Assembly: GCA_009760855.2 (NCBI GenBank)
Contig: WPIO01000502.1
Coordinates: forward strand, 1 to 34,985
Reading direction: 5' to 3'
DNA from: Cristatella mucedo
Lineage: Eukaryota > Bryozoa > Phylactolaemata > Cristatellidae
DNA length: 34,985 nucleotides
The position numbers and the translations under genes were made by a program. Under the pieces are notes generated by a model, which saw only the letters and a list, made by a program, of their open reading frames with translations, ran no database searches and was not told where the DNA came from. Positions within the stretch are counted from its first letter, which is position 1; each line of letters opens with the position of its first letter. This document shows, in pieces, positions 1 to 9,764 of the stretch.

Positions 1-87
1 GAATCGACGTCCGAATGGGCGGCGCTGCGAGTGCAGATCGCGGTTGCGCCGACGCGAGGCCGCGTGGCCTCGAACGAACTGCAGCGG
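1..87. repeat. terminal direct repeat, left copy
   Basis: These 87 bases are identical to the last 87 bases of the window (34899-34985). An exact overlap of this odd length at both contig ends is what a k-mer assembler leaves when it closes a path on itself. It could also reflect a genuine circle or a tandem array. It lies just upstream of the first exon I can recognise. Confidence 0.95.
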
Positions 88-218
88 TCGTGCGCGGCTG
101 CCGCCGGCTGCGTGACCGCGGCGGCGAGGCTGCGACGCCTCAGGTCGAGCAGCCTCGCCGCCGCCCGCGAGCGCCCGAACGCTCGAGCCCGGAGGGCCGC
201 CCGTCCGCGCCGTTTCAG

Positions 219-1122
219 CTACCACCGCCGCGACGACGACGCAGCCGAATGCGGCGGCGGCGGACTTGCGGCAGCAAGCGGACGCTCTCGCGGAGCAGCA
301 GGCCGTGCTCTCCGGTGAGCGCCTCAAGCGCCCCCTGCCGGCGCGACGGCTTGCCCGCCCGGGTGCCTCGGCGCGCGCCGCCGCTCAGCGCGGCGACGCC
401 CGGCGGCGGCCGGAATTGAGCACAGCCCGCTCAAAATTGTTTCCGGCGGTCCGCGAGCGCTGCTGTCGTTGCAGCACTGTTCGGAGCGATGGCGCGCCGG
501 ACGAGCGCATCCGGGAGGCCGCCGCTGCTGTCGCCCATGTTCGCGCCGCAGGCCGCCGCCGCCGCGGCCGGCGCTTCGAGCAACAGTCTGGGCAACCTGG
601 CGGCTCTGGGCGGGCTGAGCGCGCAGACGGCGGCCGTCGTGAGCGCCCTGATGGCGGCCACGCGCTCGCAGCAGCTTCTGGCGCAGGCGGCGGCGGCGCA
701 GCAGCAGAGCGGCAGCAAGACGGGACTCGTCGGAGCGAACCTCGCTGGCGCCTTCGCCGCCGCCCCGCTGATCGGCAGCAGCCCTTCGCTGGGCGCCGCC
801 GCCGCCCTGCAGCTGGCCGCCGCCGCCGGCGGCGGCGTTCCGGCCCTACTGCCGCCGGCGGCGAGCGCGATTGGAGCCGCTGGAGCCGACGCTGCGGCGG
901 CAGCGTCGGCTCCAGAGGAGGCCGATCGCGAGCCGCCCAAACTGCCCGGCTTCGGGGCGAAGGACAAGCACAAACTCGGCCTGACGACGAAGCGCAAGGG
1001 CGGCCCGAGCAGCAGGTACGGAGCAAGCTGCTGCGGCGGCGGCGGCGGCGTAATTTTAACTCGGGGACACAAACTTACACCTTGTGGCTGTCCAGACTAA
1101 CGCTCTGCACATTTCTACCGGC

Positions 1123-1181
<59 letters not shown>

Positions 1182-1639
1182 GTATATAAAATAATATTAT
1201 ATATGTATATATAACATTATATATATATATATATATAAATATATATAATAGTATATATATATACTGTTATTTTTATTATAATATAATAATAATAATCATT
1301 ATTATTGTTATATTATTATATGTAAATGGCCGAGCTGCTATGGCTCTTCTTCGAGTTTCAAGAGATGGAGGGGTAAAACTCGTAAGGAGGACGATGTGGC
1401 ATACTATACCTTCCGTTCGCCGCTTTTTAAAAGGATACCATTATGGCATTTAGCGCCACATCTGTTCGCACTTCTTTCAAGCATGGCGATATCCCTTTAG
1501 AGGTGTTAAGCTCCATATAAATCTGCTTCACGCTCAGCACACAATTTGTATTTCAACATGGAGTCACAGAGGCAACTCTTTCTACTGCTCTTAACATTAG
1601 GCTTTCCTAAGTTACATGGATGCAAGCGCACGCGCACGC

Positions 1640-1686
<47 letters not shown>

Positions 1687-2071
1687 CACACATACACACA
1701 CACAGCCCCTAGATACATACCTGTACGTGTTCACAAGCACACGATCATTTATGAGTACGTAAGGAGCGTGCTTGAAAACAAGTGCGGTTTCGCTCACATA
1801 CAGCAAAACAAATTCTAAACAGGGCATATTTGTCTTACTTGTATTCCTCTCCTTTACAATCTTCTTTAAAGGGGCAGGAAATCACGTAGAAACACAACAT
1901 ATACATCGTTAGCAGTTACATGCAATATTTAAATGCAATGAAGCTAATTAATACCATTTATCAGTATTTATAAGTATCGCTCCAAAGCGCGCCGTCTTCG
2001 TTGGCGCCTCCAGCGTGGTGAAAATGTCGAGCATCACCTCCATCGAGGAAGGCGACGAGTCGGCGGCTTGA
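219..2071 (+). CDS. alanine-rich nuclear-type protein, C-terminal part, three exons
   Basis: I do not recognise this gene; the model rests on splice sites and phase. Exon a is 219-314 (acceptor after gccgtttcag, donor gtgagc), exon b 475-1015 (acceptor after gtcgttgcag, donor gtacgg), exon c 2014-2071 (acceptor after gcgcctccag, stop TGA). Exon a ends in phase 1 and exon b supplies two bases; exon b ends in phase 2 and exon c supplies one, so the frame holds through both introns (160 and 998 bp). The protein has a polar, Gln-rich start (DLRQQADALAEQQAVLS), a long Ala/Gly/Leu/Ser low-complexity stretch with QAAAAQQQ, a basic patch (KDKHKLGLTTKRKGG) and an acidic tail ending EEGDESAA. Such composition is common in transcription or chromatin regulators, but that is inference. 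The 5' end lies outside the window, and an exon before 219 is possible. GC-rich shadow frames on both strands are not coding. Confidence 0.6.
1126..1320. repeat. AT dinucleotide microsatellite and AT-rich tract
   Basis: A run of TA/AT dinucleotides from about 1126 to 1179 continues as interrupted AT-rich sequence to about 1320. It lies in the intron between exons b and c of the alanine-rich gene. Confidence 0.95.
1627..1704. repeat. CA dinucleotide microsatellite
   Basis: Nearly pure CA repeat, with CG-containing interruptions at the left end and ATA/ATG interruptions at the right. It is in the same intron as the AT tract. Long open frames across it are repeat artefacts. Confidence 0.95.
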
Positions 2072-3449
2072 CAACGCACGCGGCGACGCGAAAGCCGAGG
2101 CGGCCGGCGACCTTCTGACGCGCTCGGCGGCGGCGGCCTCCGCCGGTGCCTCGAGCGCCGACGGACGAATCGACGGCTGCGACGGCTCGGTCTCGCTCGC
2201 CGCGCCCACGGCGGCGTCGGCGGCGGCGGCGCGCCGCGAGTTTCTGCGAAGGCAGACGACGACGACCGCCGACTCGTTCCCGAGCGGGGCGCTGCACTCT
2301 CGCTCTCTCGCTCGTATATCCGTCCGCTAGTCCGTCCGTCCGTCCGCTAGTACGTCGGCGCAGCGATTCCGAGACGACGGCGGCTGCAAATTGAAAGGAC
2401 GAGGCTCGCGAGGCCCAGGCGCGCGAGCTTTATTGCGACAGACCGAAAAAAGTCGGCACTCGGGACGAACCGGGACGTCGGGAGCGGCTGCGCGCGCGAC
2501 TCGCGCGCAGCCGCTCCGTTTCGAGCGTTTCCGGCGCGCTGAAGACGCGACTCTGTCAGGCGTCCGGCTCTCCAAGCTCGAACTCGGGGCGGCGGCGGCG
2601 GCTGCTGGTCTGCCGGGGCCGCTGTCGGATGCTTCGACGTCGGCGCCGTGCGAGTCGGCGGCGGCAACCGCCACCGCCTCGCTCGGCGCTTGGCTCTCAG
2701 CACACGCCGGATATCGTCGAATCCGGCGCAACAGACCCATGCGTCACACCGAGACGGGCGTGGCAGTCGTCGAACTGGTTGCGAGCGAAGAGGAGGAAGA
2801 GAGGAGAGGAGGAGGAAGAGAAGGAGCGTGATGTCACGTGATTTGCCAACCTTTTCGTGCGGCGACTTGCAGGCGCAGCGGAGAGGGACTGCTGCTGCTG
2901 TTGCCGCTGCCGTCGCCGCCGATGACACAGAGCCAAATCCAAACCGGAAGCTCTTTCGGAAGTCTACCAGACCAAGGTCTTTTTGAGATGGAGGCGAGAA
3001 CATCGGTCGCCGGGCACGCGTTCAGGCAAGAATCGTCATGGTGGCAACGTCGCATGCCGAAATGCTGTCGGGAAGGTAGCCGCGGCCTGGCGCGGCGGCG
3101 GCGGCGACAGCGACGAGACGAAATCATTCGTCACCGACGGCGCGGACTGAGAGACTCGAATGCGTAGGCTCGAGACTCGGCAGACTCCGGCAGTCGATTT
3201 TACGATGCCGCCGCTCGCTCGCTGACTGCAGCGCTGTCTAGAGGCGCGTCACGCGCGGCAACTCCGATGACGTTTTAGCGAACGTCGTGGTTGCAGCGTG
3301 GTTTTATCGCATCGTTTGCGACCGGCCGGCGAAAGGCTCGATTGCGCGACTGGGCATGCGAGCGCTCGAAATAAAGGGAAACTTTCAGTCAAGGAATGCC
3401 AAATGCAAATGCCGCAGCCAAATGAGACGCGACTCTCGTACTGATTATC
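2072..3449. other. GC-rich region without a recognised gene
   Basis: This follows the stop codon of the alanine-rich gene. It is rich in CGG/CGA-type triplets, so many frames stay open on both strands without any recognisable protein. It contains a short ccgt/ccgctagt tandem tract (about 2320-2352) and a perfect GC hairpin (2481-2517). The first part is presumably 3' UTR; I see no convincing polyadenylation signal close to the stop. Confidence 0.5.
2481..2517. repeat. perfect 16-bp GC inverted repeat
   Basis: Arms 2481-2496 (ggagcggctgcgcgcg) and 2502-2517 are exact reverse complements around a 5-base spacer. It could form a very stable hairpin in DNA or RNA. Confidence 0.85.
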
Positions 3450-4463
3450 GAAAAGCTTTTTCTGAATGGACAAAGATCATCTGAGGTACCTTTGAAATAT
3501 GGGGTACCTCAGGGTTCCGTGCTAGGTCCGGTTCTTTTCACGGTTTATACTCCCCCTCTTGCTGACGTGATTGCAAAACACAATCAAGGCTTTCACTTCT
3601 ATGCGGATGACACTCAGTTGTACCTTTGCTTTGATCCCTCCCAGCCTTCGAGCACCTCAAACTCTCTCAACTCACTTGCTGCATGCATTGATGACATCCG
3701 CACATGGATGGCAGCAAATTTTCTAAAACTAAACGATGATAAAACTAACTTACTAGTTATGGGCAAACCCAATGTGATTCAAAGACTGGAGAGGCTGATT
3801 CTCAAAATTGGCTGTGCCAGCATATCTCCTGTCGAATCAGCTCGGAATCTAGGTGTCATATTCCAAAGCGACCTCTCGTTAGACGACCATATCAGCTCCA
3901 CAGTCAAATCCGCCTATTTTCAGCTTCATAACATTGCTAAAATTCGGGCTTGTTTAGATAAAAATACCACGTCCAAGTTGGTCCATGCATTCGTGACATC
4001 CCGTCTCGACTTCTGCAACTCACTGCTCACTGGCCTACCAGCATGTGCGATCAGGCGATTGCAGCTGGTGCAAAACTCGGCAGCTAGGCTTGTCTGTCGT
4101 GAGCGTCGCAGTTGCCACATTACTCCACTTCTCGCCGACCTGCACTGGCTACCAGTCAAGCAACGGATTGACTTCAAGGTTTTGTCGCTCACTTTTAGGT
4201 CCCTTCATTCTATGGCTCTAGCCTATCTGTCAGATATACTACCCCATCAGGCCAAGCATCGTACCACCCGCTTTTTGGAATCCAACAGTCTACAAATACC
4301 TCGTAAACCCCTTAAATCTTTTGGAGACCGTGCATTTAGTTCATATGCTCCCAAAGCCTGGAACTCCCTCCCGACCTGCGTCAAAACATCCCGTGACCTG
4401 ACCACATTTAAAAGGAACCTAAAAACACACCTATTTAGGACAGCATTTAGTGGGTCCCTGTGA
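3450..4463 (+). pseudogene. LINE reverse transcriptase, C-terminal part
   Basis: An uninterrupted frame runs through 4463 with no stop. It holds the RT motifs GVPQGSVLGP, FHFYADDTQLYL with an intact YADD active site, WMAANFLKLNDDKT and NLGVIF, then the conserved L2-type tail (LHWLPVKQRIDFKVL, DRAFSSYAPKAWNSLP). The endonuclease and the N-terminal half of RT are missing, so it cannot act alone. Translation is readable upstream to about 3441 (NGQRSSEVPLKYG); there is no natural start codon, because the true start lies in the lost 5' part. The intact frame suggests fairly recent insertion. Confidence 0.85.
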
Positions 4464-4628
4464 TTCGTCCTTTATGTGCTTATGCGTGCTGACACTTTGC
4501 ATGCTGCCACTAACCACATTTGCATGCTGACCCTGTGCATGTCACCCCTAACCATATTATTCATTTTGTTTGTTTTTCAAGCATTATTTTACTTACCATT
4601 CAATTGCATTTCACTTTACAGCAAATGT

Positions 4629-4694
4629 AAAGCGCCTAGAGAGAGATTGAGTTCTCTGAGGGCGCTTTATCAAGTGAATTATTATTATTATTAG
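4629..4694 (+). other. LINE 3' tail hairpin and ATT repeat
   Basis: aaagcgcc (4629-4636) pairs with ggcgcttt (4661-4668), with an inner agaga/tctct stem, followed by an ATT repeat. In L2/CR1-type elements the reverse transcriptase recognises the 3' end of its RNA, so this hairpin is the probable recognition signal. Similar tails occur at 8514-8600, 11027-11123 and 20090-20180. Confidence 0.7.
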
Positions 4695-6245
4695 TCTTTA
4701 TATGCCTGTTGATGGACAGCCAGTCCTGATCTTTTGTATAATTTTTCAAGCTTGTGCTTAGTAGACCTGGCTAATTTAATGTCTGTGGTAAACCATATGC
4801 CGTCTGGGCGGGGGCGCACAGTGTGCTTTGTCAGAGGTGCAAACTCGTCGAGCGTGTCAGCTAGTGTCGTGTTGTAGCTATCTACCAATGATGACAGATC
4901 GGAGGGAGGACTGAGCAGCAGAGGTGAAGCAGATATTCTCGCACAGACAGCATCGATGTCAAGGGTCTTGCGGTTTCGCGATTCACAGGTTATTTTAGAG
5001 GAGGATGTTGAGCCGTGATGGCACACTAGGTAAGGCGGTTGCTTTCACGACCTCTGTCCCGGGTTCGATTTCTGCTGTGGGCGATTCTGTATCGCCACTG
5101 CAAGCGGTGGTGATAGCCATAAAGGCTCTTCTGTCGCTATACAAAAAGAGGCTGTTTAATCAGCTAGGATTTGTTTGTTTTGTTTGATGTGAGCACACAC
5201 TGTAGATTGAATGAGATCTGCATGTGGTCAGATAAGCAGGATTTGGTAATAATTGGTGATGACAAAGTGCAGTTGTATGAGAAAATCTGGTCGAGTGTGT
5301 GACCCTTGATGTAGGTAGGGCCATGCACATGAGCCACAAGAGACAATGAGTCAGTCAATGCACGAAATTCGGTGCTGAAAGCGTCAGATAAGTTATCAAA
5401 GTGAACGCTGAAATCACCCACAACGAGGAAGGATCGATTTCTTGCACACACAATCGAAATGAGATCGGAGAAATCTGAGATAAAGGAGGATTTGGTACCT
5501 GGTGGGCGATAGACTACTGCCACTATCGGTAGCTTGTTTTCGGGTGAGACCAAGACAATTGATTCACAAGACTGCTTCCAGGGTACTGCAAATGGCTTGA
5601 AGTTGAATTTTGAGCGAACGATAATAGCAACTCCACCTCCAGTTTTGATTGATCTAGGGGTGTGAAAGAACGAGAAACCAGATGGAGTTGCGTCTTTAAT
5701 GGTTGGGCAGTTTATCGATTTCAGCCAAGTTTCAGTTAGGGCGAGCAGGTCAATACCGTTTTCAGAAATAAGGTCGCTTGTTACTAGAGGTTTATTGCAC
5801 ATTGAGCGAGGATTTCAAAGGCAAGCGTTAAGTCTGGCCGATGGAGTTACAACAGGCCTGATGACCACGAAGTTAAAGAGATTCACAGCGACACATGTGG
5901 GATAGTGTGCTGAGCGGTTCGAGACAATGCTAGGAATGCCAAATGAGGGGGTACTCAGCTCGCAGTTCCTGCCCAACGAGCGGCGTCTGAGCTGGCGGTT
6001 CCGGCCACCACGGCGGCTACGGGGTGCTTTTCTTTTGTTAATGCATAGCTCATGAATCTTAGCAACAACATTAATATCTAGGAATGCATTTGATCTACGA
6101 TGACGAGGCGATCGCAGGTGCTGACGATCTAGCCGCCGGCGTAGCTAAGGCAGCCGCCGGCGTGGGAGACCCAGCAGCCCGAAGCGATAAGCGTTTAGAT
6201 GTCCATAGGCACGTAGTTTCTTACGCGCTACGGTCAAATAACAAT
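4695..6245 (-). mobile_element. L2/CR1-like LINE, 5' part with endonuclease, minus strand
   Basis: Read on the minus strand this is the start of an L2-like ORF2: a basic N-terminal stretch (about 6245-5810), an apurinic-type endonuclease domain (5802-5180), then the linker towards RT (5010-4695). It abuts the ATT tail of the plus-strand LINE at 4694 and lacks its RT and 3' end. A tRNA-SINE interrupts it at about 5011-5180. Confidence 0.75.
4695..6245 (-). pseudogene. LINE endonuclease fragment, disrupted
   Basis: The endonuclease shows the family landmarks LLALTETWL, GGGVAIIV, VAVVYRPPG, FLVVGDFSVHFDN and the C-terminal SDHMQISFNL. The linker part contains DEFAPLTKHTVRPRPDG and LEKLYKRSGL. 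Damage: an in-frame TGA near 5806 just upstream of the NPRSMCNKP segment, another stop in the N-terminal basic region near 6150, and the SINE insertion, which separates the endonuclease end from the linker. It is not functional. Confidence 0.75.
5011..5180 (+). mobile_element. tRNA-derived SINE
   Basis: A pol III promoter of tRNA type is visible: box A-like tggcacactagg at 5019-5030 and box B-like gggttcgattt at 5061-5071, with tRNA-like spacing. The non-tRNA part ends near 5175. It lies in the endonuclease-to-RT linker of the minus-strand LINE. Flanks aggatgttg (left) and aggatttgt (right) look like an imperfect target-site duplication. The insertion is younger than its host LINE. Confidence 0.75.
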
Positions 6246-6377
6246 CAGAATAACTTTAAACAGGTCTTAGCTGTATCGTTTCCGTATACGATGTTCGCAA
6301 GAACTTCTATTTTCGGAAGAATTCTGCAATGAACACGAACGCACGTTAGAGCGCTCTATGTCAGGGGGCGAGAAATG

Positions 6378-6603
6378 ATTACGGGACTTATTTTTATTAT
6401 TTATTTTAATAATATTATTCGCAATATTACGTATTATTCGTAGGTAGATATTACGGAGTGTATCTTTATTATTTATATTAATATTATTATTCGCAATATT
6501 ACGTATTATTCGTAGTATTCGTAGGTACCTATTACGGAAAGTATTTTTATTATTAATATTATTTGTAATATTACATATGATTCGTAATATTATACATATT
6601 CGT
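6378..6603. repeat. AT-rich tandem repeat, three diverged units
   Basis: Units start at attacgg at 6378, 6450 and 6531 and are about 72, 81 and 72 bases long. Each contains TTATTATT and gcaatattacgtattattcg-like segments. No coding content. Confidence 0.8.
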
Positions 6604-7521
6604 AATATAATATACTCGGAGTCTTCGCTGTAAACGTCGTCGATATCGTGGGGTTGGTCCAGCTTTAAGGGAAGACTTGGCCATGACTCAGGAGCAGAAC
6701 CAACCCGGTTCTATTTCTTCAGCCAGGACAGCCTTGGCAAGTGACCAATCGTAGATGCCGTTCAGGCCGCGCCTATTGCGTTGCCTAGCGATGCTTGGCT
6801 CGTGGCTTCCGCTCGTGGCGCGCGCCTCCGCTAATGCCTTCGTTTGTAAGCCTTAGTCTTGCAGACGTAGGCGGCTTTCCAATTCATCAGCGTTCGCCAC
6901 GTTACACGCAGTCGTGCAAATCCAAATATTCATCGTCGAATAGGCCAAACGGTTCGCACGCAGCCGTAGAAAGCGGATGCTGACCGACGGTCGGCCGCGG
7001 CACGAACCGGCGGCTGCGCGCACTCGCCCGCGCACGCTAGGGCTCGGGCGAGCGGTACCGCCGAAGCGGCGCACCGTGCGCAGACGTCGCTGGACCGTAC
7101 CCTACGAAGTGCGGCATTACTTCCGGCAGCGGGAGGCGCGCATCGCGTGCGCGCGCTCGAGGCGCATCGCCGCGAGGCGGCGCTGCGCCTCGAGCGCCCT
7201 GTGAGCTGGAACGATTGGCGGCCGGCCGCACGACGCACTTCAGTCTGCGCGCGACGAATGTCGATATGAAGGCCGCTAGGAGCATTCGATGTCGTCGAAT
7301 CTCGCTATCGAGAAAGCTTGAGAGAAGCTAAGCACGACCGCTCGAGAACCGGTCAGTCGCCTTGACCTTGCTAATCGACTGCATCCGCTTCCGGCTTGAT
7401 CGCCGAGGCCCCGGTCGGCGATTTGGCTGGAGCGCCCACCTGACGCGCCAACATCTCGGCTGCCGTCAAGTAGCACGCGAAGGCGAAGTTCCTCCGCCGT
7501 TGCAGCCAGCGCGAGACCGTA
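6604..7521. other. region upstream of the thiamine triphosphatase gene
   Basis: The first part is mixed-composition DNA without recognised content. 6960-7260 is GC- and CpG-rich and could be the promoter or CpG island of the gene at 7522. Open frames here on both strands look like GC artefacts. A short inverted repeat (atcgccga/tcggcgat) lies near 7400-7425. No TATA box is evident. Confidence 0.4.
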
Positions 7522-8196
7522 ATGATCGAGGTGGAGAGGAAGTTTATCGTGCGCCCCGCGTGCGAGGAGACGCTGGTCCGCCTGGGCGCGTCCTTGGCCG
7601 GTAGCTGCGAGTTCGCCGACGCTTACTTCGACAACGCAGCGTACGAGCTCACCCTGAGCGACTTTTGGATTCGTCAGCGCGACGGCGCGTGGCAGCTGAA
7701 ATGCCCGCCGGCGACGCGCACGCGCGCTCACGTCGTAACGCAGCAGTACGCCGAGCTCGCCGAACCGGGCGCCATACTGGAGAAGCTGCGCGCGGCGTTT
7801 GGCTGCGGCGGCCGCTTCGTGGAGGACGCGTCGCCGCGCAGAGGCGTCGAGGCTTGGCTGCAGAGCAGAGGTTGCGAGAGATTCTCCGCCTTCTCGACCT
7901 CGAGGAAAGTGTACGTCCTGGACGAGATGCGAGTGGACCTGGACGTGGCCGACTTCGGCTACTCGGTAGGCGAAGTCGAGCTGACCGTGCGGCGAGCGGA
8001 CGACGTGCCCGCGGCCGTCGAGCGCGTCGACTCTCTCTGCTCGCTGCTCGCTGCTGCGCCGGACGGCGGCGGCGCGCCCGGGACGCCTCGCGGGAAGCTG
8101 GAGGCGTACATGCTAGTGCATTGCAAAGACCACCTGGACCGTCTCGTGAGCGCCGGCGTCATTGGCGAGAAAGCTGCCAGCTGCCAGCGCGTATAG
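7522..8196 (+). CDS. THTPA: thiamine triphosphatase (CYTH family)
   Basis: A 224-residue protein that hydrolyses thiamine triphosphate to the diphosphate, in a Mg-dependent cytosolic reaction. The CYTH signature ExExK is E3-E5-K7 (MIEVERKF). Other family landmarks are the YFD segment at 35-37, FWIRQRDGAWQLKCP (48-62, with R51, R53 and K60 expected to line the tunnel), VDLDVADFGYSVGEVE (138-153) and K192 in RGKLEAYM. These residues match the substrate-binding positions of mammalian ThTPase, and the length is close to the usual 220-230. The start at 7522 is chosen because homologues begin just before the ExExK motif and a purine stands at -3; the frame is open further upstream without a better ATG. 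The CDS has no introns, and no clear polyadenylation hexamer lies just downstream. GC-rich codon use resembles the alanine-rich gene. Confidence 0.93.
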   Translation: MIEVERKFIVRPACEETLVRLGASLAGSCEFADAYFDNAAYELTLSDFWIRQRDGAWQLKCPPATRTRAHVVTQQYAELAEPGAILEKLRAAFGCGGRFVEDASPRRGVEAWLQSRGCERFSAFSTSRKVYVLDEMRVDLDVADFGYSVGEVELTVRRADDVPAAVERVDSLCSLLAAAPDGGGAPGTPRGKLEAYMLVHCKDHLDRLVSAGVIGEKAASCQRV

Positions 8197-8513
8197 GGCG
8201 GCGCGTGGCCCTTCGTTTGTCGTGCGCCCGCTTTCAGGGCTGCCTTGTGCGTACAATTTCGCGCTTCTCTATCTGGAATTCCGATTTTGTCTACGTGCTC
8301 TGCAAAGACGCGCAGCTGTGGCCCTACTCGTCTCCTCGGGCTGAGCGCGACTGACGCATCAACAGCCTAAATGCATCCGCCCACTGACCGCCTGCGTATA
8401 TCCGGTGCGTCCGAGTCCGATTTTCGATCCGACTCCTAGTCCGATTCGTTCTTCGTGTACACGTACCTGCTTACACTACTACGCCTGCTGCTTGCGGATG
8501 TTACCACCAATCG

Positions 8514-8600
8514 TTCGGTAATGCTTTCCATACACCATCGATAAAGTGCTCAAAAAAAGATTCAGTTCTCTGAGGGTGCTGTGCAAATGTATTATTATTG
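8514..8600 (+). mobile_element. LINE-type 3' tail remnant
   Basis: Resembles the tails at 11027-11123 and 20090-20180: a shared lead-in (atcgttcggtaatgctttc), then aaagtgct, an attcagttctctgaggg hairpin arm, and a TATTATT end. No LINE coding sequence precedes it, so it is a strongly truncated copy or a SINE sharing a LINE tail. Confidence 0.6.
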
Positions 8601-8616
8601 TTGTCAATATTATAAT

Positions 8617-8712
8617 CCGCCTACGGACCACCTGCGTACATCCGCCTACTATCAGCCGACGTACTTCCACCCACGTAATTCCGCCTACGTACTTTCGCCT
8701 ACGGACCGGTGC
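8617..8712. repeat. degenerate ccgcctacgtac minisatellite
   Basis: About five imperfect units built on (a/t)tccgcctacgtac or cggacc follow each other. Scattered relatives lie at about 8367-8400 and 9115-9150. Confidence 0.6.
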
Positions 8713-9764
8713 CTTCTAACCTCCTCGTGACATCGACGAACACGGTGTCCACACAGCGCCGTGGCGGCGGAGTATGTACCCCCAAGTAGGCAACGAACGA
8801 ACGTCGAACCAGCGCCCGTCCAGCGGCATAGTTCCAGTAGTAAATGGCCGCTCAGTGCGTGCAGCAGCCTCTCGAACATGTGACGGCGGCAGCGTGCGAC
8901 TGCTGGGGCGAGAGCCAATCGAAAATGTTGCTGCGACTACTCGTTGGAGTGGCGTGTCGGTGCCATGACTGCAGCGCTAGCGCCCTCTGGCGTCGAAGCA
9001 CCGGTGCTGCGATGCACCAGAGCTGCAGGTCGCAGCCGGCAGCTCCGTTGTCAGCGAGCTATAGAGAGAGCGGACCGAGCACGAGCCAACGCCCAAGTCC
9101 GTGTCCCAAGTCTTCTTGGGTACTTCCGCCCACATACTCCCGCATGTGTACTTCCTTCTGCATGCTCCGTTTTCGAGAGAGCACACGAAACCTCACGTGC
9201 GACCAACCGCCGAGGGCGAAAACTTCGGCATGGAATCGGGTTCTGACAGCAGTTCGCCGGAGCTACTCGGGAGCTGCGTCCGCTGTGCTGAATTGGCCCA
9301 CGAAGGGACGACGGATTCCAGGGACGACGGATTCCGGCGGCAGACGAGCAGGCTCGATGGCTCCCCTAGGTGGCGGTGAGACTCGATGCCGGAGGCAGCG
9401 TTCGAATCGTCTCGCAGTTCAGCTCGACTCCTCACTTCGTCTTCGTTGTGTGACGAGGCGCCGGTACATTGGTGAATATAGGTGGAATCTGCTCCTGAAA
9501 CTGCTATAGAGAGGGGACTTTATCATTTTATGTACCGGCTTGACTTCGGTACCCCTGCACTGCGCAGGAGCCGTGCACGGCTGGGGAAAAGACCACGGGA
9601 CACTATTCAAGCAAAAATTTGCCGCGCGGCGGCGCCAAATGCTCACTCGACCGCCATTTTGTTTCAGCCATTTTCGTTGGTCAGCCGTGAATTCGACAGC
9701 GAAACTCGAAAAAGCCCCGCCGTTCAAGGCAGCGGAGCATCGGGTGAAGTTTAACGAAACCTAA

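Larger units (their letters stand above)
3450..4694 (+). mobile_element. 5'-truncated L2/CR1-like LINE (family A)
   Basis: A non-LTR retrotransposon fragment reaching its 3' end. It starts inside the reverse transcriptase, carries about 160 bases of 3' UTR after the stop at 4463, and ends in a hairpin-bearing tail (4629-4668) followed by an ATT repeat. This 3' structure is typical of the L2/CR1 group. The 5' truncation is the usual result of incomplete target-primed reverse transcription. A second fragment of the same 3' UTR lies at 34741-34875. Confidence 0.85.
8197..9764. other. intergenic region after the thiamine triphosphatase gene
   Basis: Holds a LINE-type 3' tail (8514-8600), a degenerate minisatellite (8617-8712), a 16-base tandem duplication of agggacgacggattcc-like sequence near 9302-9335, and two CTCF-like motifs (around 8980-8996 and 9363-9376). 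Around 9640-9690 the minus strand carries two AAAATGG/CAAAATGGCGG motifs resembling YY1-type promoter sites, so a minus-strand promoter is possible. I recognise no protein. Confidence 0.4.

Noticed and set aside
101-218. Extending the first exon upstream to the acceptor-like AG at 142-143
   Set aside because: The tract before 218 is the better acceptor; the frame upstream is Arg/Pro-rich and meets a TGA at 113-115.
266-1180. Long plus-strand frame of 304 codons and long antisense frames at 385-1072
   Set aside because: These are GC-rich shadow frames over the alanine-rich exons; one ends in the AT repeat as an Ile-Tyr run. The spliced model explains the region better.
5011-5090. Functional tRNA gene
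   Set aside because: Box A and B are tRNA-like, but the acceptor and anticodon stems do not pair convincingly and a non-tRNA tail follows, so SINE fits better.
7665-8354. 229-codon frame overlapping the thiamine triphosphatase gene
   Set aside because: Arg-rich shadow in another frame of a clearly recognisable enzyme.
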